Origin: Torymus aiolomorphi
Lineage: Eukaryota > Arthropoda > Insecta > Hymenoptera > Torymidae
DNA: 64,000 bases
Assembly (NCBI GenBank): GCA_036365515.1
Contig: CM070877.1
Span: forward strand, 14,866,201-14,930,200
Reading direction: 5' to 3'
In this document: positions 1-12,566 of the stretch, piece by piece
How the letters are laid out: every line of letters begins with the position of its first letter
How positions within the stretch are numbered: the stretch's first letter is position 1
Program-made: the position numbers and the translations under genes
Notes under the pieces: model-generated
Told to the model about the DNA's origin: nothing
The model's input: only the letters and a program-made list of their open reading frames with translations
Databases searched by the model: none

Positions 1-1640
1 CCAGTATACGTACAAAATTACATAAATCATGCCGTTACATGCCCCATTCATCCTCTCTAAGTGTTCTTAATCTCCACCACAAAACAGCCTTTGTACACAC
101 TGAATACACCCAACTGACCTCAAGAACAGAGCGTGTGTGAAAAAAGAAAGTACGCGCAAGAAAAGCGCCGCGACGTAATGCGCCTCTTCATTAGCCGCAT
201 CGAGTAGAAATCGTCAATATTTATATAATGTCCATCCAATGAGGACGCGCGAGAACCATTACCCTCCCGAAAAGAGTACCTCCTAATTATCTCGTCATGG
301 CGATCGACAGCCCATTTGGCAACTGCTATTGAGTAAGTCAAGAAAGAGGGAACAAAAAGCCATTAGCGAATTTATCGGCTTGTTTGCGAGATTCAAGGCC
401 ACGATGTTTCGCATTGTTTCGAAAGGATATGTCGCCGGGGGATGATGATGAGGACCGCGAGGTTCGTGGACTTCGAGGAATATTTGTATGCTAATGGCGA
501 GGAAGGATTCGCGCGGAATTTTTATAGGATATGATAGTTTACTTTTAGCGCTGCGTATATTTAGTTTGTTGTTCCAGGGGTTCGACAAACTTGTGCCGAG
601 GTTCGGATAAAAATAAATTTAATAGGATGGCGGTTTTTTATCAGGTTTTTAACTAATTCGATACAGGAATTTACACACAATGATGAAGCTTAATGTTGAA
701 AAGTGTGAGAGCAAAACTTTTCCTTTTCGTTGATAAAAAAAGATATTACACGGAATTTCTAGGGGATTTACGCAGGGGGCAACTTTTTTTTTCAATTTGA
801 TATCTTCAAGCCTTAATTAGATCTCGACGAGCTAACCAACATTGGTCTATCATATCCCGTGGGGAATATATCGAAAAACACGATTAAAGTTTAAGACTAT
901 AAACGGATGCGTTTTTATCCATCGCCATGTCTTACCGTATTAGATATATATTTCATTTAATGGGTTACTGCTAACCGCATCACTTGATTACTCGTATATC
1001 TATATACAGTTTTCTGTGGTTTTTTTCCGGGATTATTAAATAATTTTTTTTGTTGTACTTTTACAATCTATTATGTACGGTTTATAGGTAGTAAATACCA
1101 TTAGATTTTATAAGGATTAATTAGAGAAAGCAATGATTACGCATATTTTTCTCGGCCCAATGTGTATACGTATACCCACATCCACGGTAAAGTTTTTGTC
1201 TCGACTTTTTAAATTCATTTTTACGGAGTGTGCGAGTATTTAAATAATTGCTACTTTCATAGATATAAGTATAGAAAAATGATCTGCGGAAGATCGGTAA
1301 TAACCGATTTCTATTCTAATTAGAAAATAATTATATTTATTTGTTTATAAAGCACCAGGGTTAATCAAATCGAACGATTATACAATATACGTCATAAATT
1401 ATCCTTGTAGCTCGCCATGAGACTTTCAAGTTTTAACAATAACAATTTTTAAATTTCAACGGGAGAAATATCTTTCTTCACATATTATAGATGTAATAAT
1501 CTATACTTAAAAGATTACAATTTCAAATTTTCTTATACGTAAAAGATGGAATGTAAAAACAATCTCCAGTCACCTTACAATGCCCAAATCGATAACAGTT
1601 ATCAATTTTGAAAAAAAAAACTAGTTTAAAACCTTAAAAC
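1..1640. other. AT-rich upstream sequence, no gene seen
   Basis: No open frame here resembles a protein family, and the frames present are short and lack splice context. The sequence is AT-rich with long T and A runs, for example near 787-796 and 1021-1052. Regulatory DNA of the downstream lectin gene could lie here, but no specific site stands out. Confidence 0.5.
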
Positions 1641-1649
1641 CTACAAATC

Positions 1650-2278
1650 TTCAATAAACCGTACACTTTGTAAATCCGCTACACCATAATTCCGCATCAA
1701 TTTCACGGCCACCTGTGCCGCTCATCCGAATCACCCATGATCCATCCCAGCACTTCATGCATAACCAAATCCCGTGGCGCTAAACCTGCGCGATATCATC
1801 CTCCGCCCACGACGTCGCAAGGTCCTACCTCCTCTCAAACGTGTACTATACACCTCTCTCGCTCGGTCAGTCGCGTCGTCTCGTCCCTCCACTCTCGGGA
1901 CCCCAGGGCAGGTGAAAGAGAAATGTTACACCTCGCGCGCGGGCTGTGGCGCGAGTCGAGCGCGAATGCCGGGACATTCTCTCGCTGGCCGCCGTCCGTG
2001 CGCGCACGGCCCTCGCCCGCGAGTTTTCTCTCTCTTGCTGTCGATTCAAGAAAGTCTGATATGTAAAGTCGGTGCGTGCGGTTGTAGTACTCACATATAT
2101 TCGATATTTGGAGCTGTAAGGAGAAGGGAAGAACCTAAGGTAGCTTAGGTACGGAGCGGATACCTAGAGTGCCGTGACAAGAAGAGAAAAAAAAGTGTTT
2201 ACCAGCTAAAGTGTCCAAGGTCGTCGTTGTAGGAGGGGTTACTGGATCGACAGGAGTGTGCGAGGAGAAGAAAAGAGG
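1650..2278 (+). promoter_or_regulatory. Probable promoter and 5' UTR of the lectin gene
   Basis: The 630 bases before the lectin start codon change from C/A-rich sequence (1650-1800) into a CpG-rich, pyrimidine-rich block (1840-2060) and then into G/A-rich sequence running up to the ATG at 2279. An arthropod initiator-like TCAGT occurs at 1867-1871 inside a CT-rich stretch. A TATACA lies at 1847-1852, which is closer to that initiator than a usual TATA box. The start site and UTR length are inferred only. An intron in the 5' UTR cannot be excluded. Confidence 0.4.
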
Positions 2279-2357
2279 ATGCTGGCTCCGGTGCTTCTGG
2301 GGCTCGCCGTGCTGGCGAGCTTCGCCGGAATCGACGCGGTGCCAGGCCGCCTCAACG
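2279..2357 (+). CDS. Lectin coding exon 1: signal peptide
   Basis: ATG at 2279 begins a hydrophobic leader rich in L, A and V that ends in GIDA before VPGRLN. The exon ends on a consensus donor, G|GTACGT, with one base of the next codon (phase 1). The start is chosen because it is the ATG that opens a classical signal peptide in the frame that splices correctly onto exon 2. Confidence 0.85.
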
Positions 2358-3174
2358 GTACGTCGATTTCCGCGCGATGATCCGATCCTTCCCGTTGAGG
2401 GGAGATCGATATCTTGGTCGAGGTCGGGAGAGTTTGGATGTGATGGGTTGGGAGAGATGCGTAGGCGGATTTAGGCGAACATTTTAGGGATAGAGTGTGA
2501 TGTACCTGGAAAAGTTAGGTTTCTTTTTTGTTCGTTTGGTTGTGGGGAGAGATTGTGGTGGTAAGAGGTTGGTGGAGGTGTTGTGAAAATTTAAGCAATA
2601 CGTGCGTTTAGTTGTTTAAAGTTTAATAAGAGAAAGAAGATAATACACGAAAATTTGATCTTCGAAAACTTGAAAATATATACTTTCATGGCGAATGATA
2701 GTAATTTCAACAGGTAGATGGTATTTAGGATAGTTTAGGCTTATAAGAGATATTGATTTCAATTTAAAATTTTAATGGTTAAGAATGTCAGTCTCCAATG
2801 CAACACGAAATCTATGATTGCTGAATTATGCATGCAAATGATCATCCATAGGATTTTCCGTATCATTCTCCGGATTCCTACATAATTTTCCATAACGAAA
2901 TTCGGTCTTGCTCTAATCGACTAAACATTAGGCAACTTTTTGCATACCCTTTACTTAATCATGTTTTCTGCGAAGTAAACCAAGACTTTACAACACTAGG
3001 AAGTCTTCAAAACTCAAGCACTTCCTGTGACAAGCATGAATCTACACACACGCAGGCCACCGAACTTTTCGACCGGCACGAGCGCGCGTCGACCACGTTG
3101 ATCAACGGCCGGAATAGCCGAAAGCGATCCACTTTCATCATAATTCATGCGCGATCGTTCGAAAAAAAAGATTA

Positions 3175-3232
<58 letters not shown>

Positions 3233-3272
3233 ATCGGTCTTCGGCGCCTTCCTGTTCCCCACATACGTACAC

Positions 3273-3306
<34 letters not shown>

Positions 3307-6300
3307 TGAGAGGAAAAAAGAACCTGCATTACTGCATTCACGCACGAAAGTAGTACTGGATAACCTATATATCGGGTGCACGAATCGCGCGAGAGTTTGA
3401 CTAATAAAGGATCCAGTGTATAATGCACGAATGATAAATAAATACCTCTCGTCGAAATCGAGAGTCGGGTTGGAATACTTTTACCGAAAAGGAGTCTGTA
3501 TGGGTTCAATGAAGGACTGACAAACGAACAAAAAATGTAGCTTTTGGTTTTGACCTACAAACAGCGCGAACGTGAATTAATCGGAATTTTGCAACGAGCA
3601 AATACTTCGAGTTCTTTTCTGAATAGAAATCCAAATTGAGCTTCGGGCGTTGAATGAAAAAATAGATGAGCTGGGATGATGCGTTTGCTGATGCAATATA
3701 TAGCCAGGCAAATATGTGGAAAGGAGCTGAATAATTAAGTAATACACAGTAGTTTCGTGGGTCTTATCTATTAGGAGAAGAGTCTGCGGACTGATGTAAT
3801 TTTCGACGATGAACTAATTTCGCTCTTTTTCGGGATTTGAAATTCAAATGCTATATAGGCACGCGTATTTGAAATATTTTACGTTAATTGATATACGATT
3901 AATTAAAAAAAAATGAAACACGAAGAAGTTTACAAGAGAGTAGGTATCGATAAAATATCGTTTACGGTTACTTGGATTCTCTCATGGTCGTATGTAGAAA
4001 TAATCCGCTCAATTGCAATATTAAGTTCACTGAAATTTATAGCTCGAAGTGGTTGGCGCAAACCTGTATAATTTCTATTATGTTTATTATTCTGGCAAAA
4101 CGCAAGCGCAACTGGCTAACTTAAATGCAGTTAAAAACACATTAATTACACATCTACTATAATCATAAGGTAAAAAGCAACATTTTGTCAAAATTCATTC
4201 ACAAAAGAGCGAATCTCTAAGCTTATACTAATAGGCGAAACAAAACATCACGGTGGGCATTTCACATCACACACACGACACGCGCACGGCGAGAAAGATT
4301 CATCATAAGCGGAGAAAAATTCAGCCGCGCGCTCGATTGATTTCCGTAAAAGCCGAGCCACGCGTTACTTTCACTCGCCGATCCCAATAGGACACCACAC
4401 ACTTATGCACATACATGTACTTATACGTATATGTATATGTCGAGCGCTTTCGTGTGTAGCTCATTAATTTGCATTTTCGCCGAGCGAAAATCGCAGAGCG
4501 AGTGAGCGATCGCGCGGAAGAGTTTTTTTCCGTTCTGTTTTTTTTTGCGTTTCCGCATAATGTTTAATTGCGAGGTGGGGAAAAAGCGATAAGTGTTTCT
4601 TCTGCCGCGAGGTGTGTAATTGTGGGTTGACGAGATGATTTATCGGTGTGTGGTTATGTTGGGAAAGTTTTTAGGGTAAGCATATATAGGTAATTGATTT
4701 GAGTATAAGGTAATAGTTTGCTGGTGATTTGAAAAGAAACAGATGTGGATGTTTGTTTGCGAATGAGCTTCTTTTTAATTTAGTTATATTGTATACTGGT
4801 TTTGTTTATATTGGCAAAATCGATTCTGTAGTTAGATGTATCACGCTTTTTCGAGCAATGTAATTTCTTATCCACGTGCAAAAATTTATTGTTAGTATAT
4901 TATTTCTGTTATCGGTATAGGCAGAATCATTTTTATCGGACCTGATATATTGGCTTGATAGTAAGAAATTTATGAAATATATTACTGTTTTAAGTGCTAA
5001 GAGCTTGATTATATGTAACCTTACTCGTTAAGTTATACGTGTAAAGTATTTTTCGTTCTACGGCAATAAAAATTACGTCACATTTAAAATTTTTGAATAT
5101 TTTGAGATGTACACGAACGAAGTTATCCACGTTGAAATTTCATGGGCAGCAGTTTTTCCGGGAGCGTTATTTTGCAAGTGCAACGTTGGAAAATTTTCAT
5201 TACAATCTGACAGGTGCAACTGAAAATTTGAAAGCGCTTTTGATACTACTTTCACCTTAACAAATATACGTTACGGTTGATTAATTTTTCGTAACAACAT
5301 CTTGTCAGCGTGATGAATTTGTCAATTTAAACTAGACGCTGCACCTTCTTTAATTAAAATATTTTGATAACAATTAATTAAAATATCTGAAAACTTATTT
5401 ATAAGTTCCAATTTCTATTATTGCATATTATAACTGGTTACAGAATAATTGTAGTTATTTGTATAATAAATATACGTTTTTGATACGTGAAATAATTAAT
5501 TTCTCATACATCTATGAAAACAGCCGAAAAAGTAAAATGGCTCAATACGCTTCGTTTTGAACGTGACGTACATATTTCGCATAGGTTTATTACAAAAAAA
5601 GTAATAAAAATCCGCGAACTTTCACTTCGATGAAATTTCAACGCCTCTTCCTTATGACTGTGCATTCTTAGCTATAGTAAATCAATGGAATAGATTTTGT
5701 CAGTATATAACGATGATTTCATCGCTTTGTAAGTTTTTCAGAGTGAGCAACTTTATCAACGATCAATAAGATAAAAAGTGAACTACTTCATTTTATGAGC
5801 GTAAGAACATCTCATCAATGTAAATCAAAATAGTCAACAGAATCAAGAAGAATAATATTTTTGAATTCGCTTTATAGACTTGTACAAAGTTAGAAATTTA
5901 TACGTAACGATCGGATCGGATAGAACTAATTATAATTGAACACTTTCATCGAGCATTCAAACGCATCCAGCTACCACGAAACCCGACGGTAGCATTTCCA
6001 CATACCTTTAATAACGAGCTCTAAGAACCTCACAAAGCGAGCGAAAACCACCACCCACCACCACCACTCTCGCCTCATCTAATCTCACTCTTATTTCTCT
6101 CTCTTTCTTCCTCACCGCCCATCCGCACATTTGTTTTAATTTTTTGTCTCCGCCATCGTCCTCTCGAGACCGCGTCCCCGCAGTGAGTATCCCGTACCTG
6201 CATTTCCCGGGGATCCGAAGCGCCCAGAAGCGCCAGCTCGAGCCGAAGCCACAGCGCACCACCACCGCCGAGGCTTACACGCAGCCCGAGACCTCGTCGT

Positions 6301-6904
6301 CCCTCAAATTCACATACGTCGACAGCGTGAAGCTGCAGAGCGTGGAGAACGAGTTCCCACGTAAGTTGCCCACTTCACACACACAATCACATGCGCGGAA
6401 AAAGTCACCAAGGCTTCGCTATTTCATTTAAAAAAAAGGGCTGGTGGTGTAGCAGTGGTGGTGGTGGCTGCGTGGAGGCTGTAAGAGGCTCGAGGGGTGG
6501 CTTTTGCATGGTGGCATAGAATTGCTGTTGTTGCGTAGTTAGATGTGAGAAGTAGGAATTAATTATGGTTGGAAGAGTGGGAAAATGTATTCGGTTTGAT
6601 ACTATCCGAAATGATGTTGTTTGTGAAATCGAATTTTTATTAATTCGATTATTTTCGAATTTATCCGATTCATCGTGATAAATTAGAACGGATGCGATTT
6701 CGTTAACGTTGATTGAGGTCATTAATGAATTCCTGCGTGATTGGATGAATGGATGGACTTCAGATTAATTCAAATCACATTAGAAGTGAAGCAATCCGAA
6801 AGCCAGGAAAGTTTTAGCTTTTGCTTGGAACACTTTGCACAATTTTCCTCGTAGAAACGCACACGAACAATATAATTTTCTGTTCATTTGCCTTCTAACG
6901 CACA

Positions 6905-6960
<56 letters not shown>

Positions 6961-6989
6961 GTAGTAAGTATGCAAGTACGTATGAAATA

Positions 6990-7031
<42 letters not shown>

Positions 7032-10000
7032 TTGACAATCATCATCTTACGACCATCACCTGTCATGCCTGCGCAAGATTCGCTCTTTCTTAGAAGTGTT
7101 AATCACGGGTTCTTCGTCTAATTCCCGTTGTATTGAACTTTGTTTTACGTAAAGAGTTGTGTCAAAACTTGATAGTGTAAATTCCAAAACTTTTCTTATA
7201 CAATTTGAATGTGCGTCTTGGGTTTTGTTATAATGCACTTTTAAAGTATAAGATATGGTAAAATTATGTAATAATATGACCTTTTATCAAAAAAATCAGC
7301 ACGCATCGTGCTAGCACTTATTCAAAATCATCGATTTACTGTAAAAAGTTCGAAATAATTTTTAAATTAAGTAAATTAATAATATAACCGCAAAATTGTA
7401 AAGAATTTAATTAAATTAAATACTTTCGAGTCTATCTCAGATCGCACAAATATTATAGTAAACGCACCGCGAAGAAGACACTTGATATCGTTTTATCTTC
7501 CAACCATCAAACATTCCACCCCTTATCTCTTACGAAACTATTCTATACTCCGCAATTAGCGAACCTCTCTGGCCTCTAAAATTCAAATCCCCGCCATCAA
7601 AAACAAAGATTTAATTATCCCACCGCAAAAAAAATCATCATTTCTCCGCGGCAGCCTCTCTGACCTAGACTGCCCGCGCGCGTATAGCTCTTACACAACC
7701 GAATCAAAGTCAGACACTCGCGCGTATAACGAGCCGGCGCGCAACTTCCAATCAATATATATATATACACCTGAAGAAGTAACTCTCTGCGACTCTCTGC
7801 GAGTATGTGTATATACATAAACGCGTCTGCCGTGGATAATTGCGCACCGGCAGGTGATTTATCAGACTTTGGCAAAAGGCACGCCGTCGTTGCGTTACCG
7901 CAGCACTCGAGCCCGCGGCGCCTGCACGGGGGCCGCGCGTAATTCGGTGCAAATGGTGATTAAATGGCACAGCACCGAGATTTAGGTGAATGGACGTGGG
8001 GAGTGAAAAACAAAAATTCCTTTGTGTAGGGGGAAATTTTGAGGGTAGCGGTTACCAGCTCAATTGCTGGGTTTGTCGCGCTGCGAATACTAAGTGCGTG
8101 TGGCATTCCACGCTGCAGAATGTTTCAAAACTTTCTAGAGTATACAGAGGTGCTAAGATGATGGCTGAAGGTTCTGACGGCGTATTTGTGATGATGAAAG
8201 TGCTAAAATCGCAATTAAAACGCCGTATAATGTTATTTTGTTTAAACACACTCGAGAGCTTGGTATTTACGTACCGCACCGCTAGGTGGCGCAACCGCAG
8301 AAACTTAAAACACGCGAACGAATACGGTTTACATAGAAAACCCTTCGACGAGCGCGATCCGCAAGTCAGATTGAAATGTATAACAACTTAAGCAAACATT
8401 TCTATCGACAACACTAATGTTTCTTCTGCGCGGCCTGAAATAATTCTGTTGCAATGCATCGGATAAAGTGAAAATCGAGACGCGCCTCGCGAGAGCAGCA
8501 GCAGTAGACATTCAGAAGTCAATCTAGATCGAACGTGGATAAACCGGCCATCCATCATCCGCATCTTGGAACACTTTCCTACGGTCTATAACCCAAATTT
8601 CAAGCCCACGCTACTTCTCGAAAGCTTTGCATTAAATGGAATTCCACAGTCGTTTATATTTATTATTTATATACGCCGCTTTTCGCGTATTCGCGACGCG
8701 CGTGGAATTCTTGGATATACCCGCGCCTTACCAAATCCCCGCGTCATCGATTATCGGGTTTGCATAATTGCCCGGCCGTGTGTATAGGGAGATGCGTCGA
8801 TGCTGCAAGAGGTGTTAGAGGAGGCTGGTTGATGTTTTTCGGAATGGAAAGTGCGTGAGAAGATCTGTTTGAGGTGAGGTAGAGTTTTTAATTTTTTGTA
8901 GTGGCGATTGGGGTGTCAATGGAATGTCGATCTCGGTACTTTTCTAGTATTTATATCGGATAGTGCAGAATGTTTTAATGTAGGATGGTAATGAAGGAAT
9001 TTTTAAGTGTAACACTGCATTGTTGCAAAAAAACTTACATTGATAAATGAAATTTATGGAAACTTTATCATCAACATATAGGACACAGCTACTGGTTAAA
9101 AAAATCGAACATAGTATTTCATTTTATTTATTTTAACCGCCATTGTTCAAAACTACAAGCGCGACTTACGAACAATGAGGCCAACAAACCGATAAACTAC
9201 TAAGCGAAGAAAAAAACCTACAGCGCATTAGAATGTTAACAACTCGTCGATCGATTGAATTCCCGGCAATCCGATCTCCCTCTCCCTCTCAGCCTATATT
9301 ATAGCTTGCACCACATGCATGTACTCTAACTGTTTTCCATGACATAAGGCTTTGTAATACTTATAGTCAGACGGCGACAGCTCGTTGCGAGCAAAAATTG
9401 GCGGGGTAACCAGCTCGCGCGTGCGCACATGCGCATTATGTAAAGAGAGCTGTTTTCGGTGCTTATCGCGCGCCTTTTTACCAGCCCGAACTGGTTGTTA
9501 TAAATGTTTGCGAAATTAGTGGTGTGGAGCTGTTTTCTTTTTTTCTTTTGAAAGTTGGAAGATTTCGCGCGTGCGCGCGGCGCGAGATTAAAATGAGGAG
9601 AGGAGTAATTGTAGATGGCTAAAGTGTTTCGAAAAGTTGAGGATAAAAAAATAACGTTGCGACTGTTAGGGGTTTATTCTTGTTTTGGTGGAACAGTTAT
9701 TATGTGGTAATTTGTTGTAAATTTCGGGAAATTAAGGCTTAAGTTGTGCGAAAAATGACCATTTTTAGAATAAATGAAGTGTTTTTCTAGTTATTAACTA
9801 ACCGTTTTGTGGCCATTTTTACCATAATGGCCGTTTAAAATGCCGTTTTGTATAAATGGCCACTTAAAAAAAAATAATAGATCACTGATACGTCAAGGTG
9901 ATGCATAATTAAAATCGATTTTTTCAACCATTTGAGTGTGAAACGTGCAAAAAGTTATATAGGAAAGTTTTAAAAGATATTTAAAATATTAAATACCTCA

Positions 10001-12533
10001 AGCATTAATTTGAATGTGAAATGGGCCACTTAATTTAAGAAAAAACTTTGATCATATCAAAATTTAATGTAAAGTAAGAAAATTAATATACAAATAAAAC
10101 TCCCATTTACTCTTTCTCACACAACAAACCCATTTGCACAAATAATCCTAAAACACGCACTCCGTAACGCACCATTCCTTCCGCATCATCTAACCGTTAT
10201 ACGAAAGGCATCATCACCGCCGCGCGGCATTGCAAAATACGGAAAACGTGCGGGTCCGCACGACCGAATCCCCTGTACGCACTCGCATGCGTCATATATA
10301 TATATATACACGCGATTCTCACGCGCGAAGGAAAGTGAAGCCGTGCGGCGTACTTATATAGAAAGTGCGCATGGACGTATACGCACGGGAAAATAAGCGG
10401 CGCGGTGGCCGCCTGCCGATCGAGCGCCAAGTTCGCTTGATCGGCATCAGTTTTTTGGTCCATGCGACGCGAGCGAACGTGATGGAAGTGGCTTATCGCG
10501 TAGCCGTGAACTTGTCGGTGACGTGGAGTTTTTTTAAGGGGGTTTCGGTGTCTGTACGGAGTTACGTAGTCGTTGGTAATTCAGCGGTTTGCGTTATTCT
10601 TTTTTAATTTTTGATTTTTACTGATTCTTTAAGTCGTTCCTCATCTTTTGCAAAGCTTGAAGATAAATATAAGTAATGACAAATTCGGTGTAAGAATTTG
10701 TATATCTGATTTCCCTTTATGGGGTTGTTGGATTGAAGAGATATTTTGAACTCGTGTAGTTTAAATGAAAAATTGTGGAAAACGAGAAAAATGATAGCAA
10801 CTGCTATACACAGAGAAAAGAAAATCTTAATTATTAAGGAAAGGACGTTTGGATATGGACAAATTGAATGTTCATTTATAGTTAGACAAATTCGTTACTA
10901 ATTAAGTTTGATTTGTTTACTCAAACGATTCGTGACTTAACTGTTAACGAATTTGTCTAACTATAAATGAACATTCCATCTGTCCATATCCAAACGTCCG
11001 TTCGTTAAAAGTTAAGATTTTCTTTTCTCTGTGTAAGTCCATCAGTTACCATCAGTAATATATATAAAAGGAAGAATTTTAAAAAGTTGGAAAATGATTC
11101 CGAACCTGGACGCACTTAGACTTATTAATGAAAATAAATTCTTCTATAAAATAAGATTTATTCAAAGAAAAACAAAATATATTTGATGCAATGGCAAGTC
11201 TCACCAATGTCAGCTGCTTCTACTGATACGGCACCATTATCACCAACTTCTTTTTCCTTCCCAAGAAAGCAAATATTTATTTCCTCAACACGTTCTCCAC
11301 CTCTCCATTATATTTGTCGTAAAGTTTTTCAGTTTCCGTATAACTTTCTTGCCCCGCCAAATAAAAAACATAATTACAGCCACATTTCTACCTCATTACA
11401 AGAATCCCAACTCCTATAGCGCGTAAAAGCAATCCGAACGACCGAACCTTCTGAAAACCCATCGCCTCTTCCACAAATCTCAGCTCTCCTCTACCAATAA
11501 AAATTCCGTCCTCCTCGTCGTGTAAACATCCCATTACATTCTACCGGTCCCCTCGAGCGCACAGATCTTCACGCGGCTTTTGGTGCGCATTCCTCGTAAT
11601 GCGCGCGCCTGACGTAATAACGCGTGTTGCGACAGCCGCGCAATAACCCGCGCTTTTTTCCGTTGTATCTATACAAGCGGCACAGGAAAGTGCGCACGCG
11701 CGCGAAGTCGATTTCCTCGCGTAATCGCGCGTGCTATTAGAAAGCGCGTATATATGATGAGAGTTCTTCCGTTATTCGGGAATTAGGTATTCGGGAATTC
11801 GGGCGGGATTTAGGTTGATTGGGAGTTTAGGTATAAAGTGCGTGAGAAGAGGTTAATGAATTTTTAGTTTGTATGTGTGTGTATGTGTGTGTGGTTAGAG
11901 AAGTGATTTCGGTAAGGAAGTTGGAATTAATTGGATTAATAATTGTTCGTTTGATTCTGTCGTTATTAGGGAAGACTTTTATTGAATGATTTATTGGATG
12001 GTTTTTTGTGCAATAAATAAGGAGTCTCTCTATGACGAAAACAAAAGTTTATAGGATTTTGTAACACCGAGTGAATTAAAGTCTGCTTAGAATTAACCCG
12101 ATTCGGAATCATACGCAAAAAATTTGCGTATATATTATAATAATAAATACCGTAACACTTATTCCTGCAAAAACTCTTCACTTACACTTATCAGATAATG
12201 AGATCCCAGATAAGACATTACGAAACCCCGTACGATTCCGCACACGAATTTCTCCAGAGCCACCGACACCACTATTATTCCTCCCGATAAGATCGAAAGT
12301 AAAAGTATACTACTAATCATAATATACCATACATAATTCCACATCACCTCGAACTTACATACAATGAATAATAAAAGAATAACGAGACCCAAACTTATAC
12401 ACTAGGACTTCGCGAAAACCGCGAAAGAAAAACGTTGCCATATCTTCGGCGCAATCCCGGAAAACTATAGGATATCCGTTCGCGATTTGTGTATACGACT
12501 ACAGCGCGTACCTATTTGTATGGCCCGCCATTG

Positions 12534-12566
<33 letters not shown>

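Larger units (their letters stand above)
2358..6183 (+). other. Lectin intron 1 (3.8 kb)
   Basis: Phase-1 intron with donor GTACGT and acceptor CCCCGCAG. It holds facing TG and CA microsatellites (3177-3305), a CpG-rich skew-switch island near 4230-4690, and otherwise AT-rich sequence with no coding potential recognised. Confidence 0.8.

Noticed and set aside
1737..2148. Overlapping + strand frames before the lectin ATG
   Set aside because: They lie in the CpG-rich 5' region, are not in frame with the signal peptide, and look like UTR/promoter sequence.
3014..3509. Cys/Val and Thr/His repeat proteins on both strands
   Set aside because: Direct translation of TG/CA microsatellites.
7990..8391. 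133-codon + strand open frame
   Set aside because: No signal, domain or splice context. The frame crosses the G-rich side of an island and the CTCF-like site, and the composition is not protein-like.
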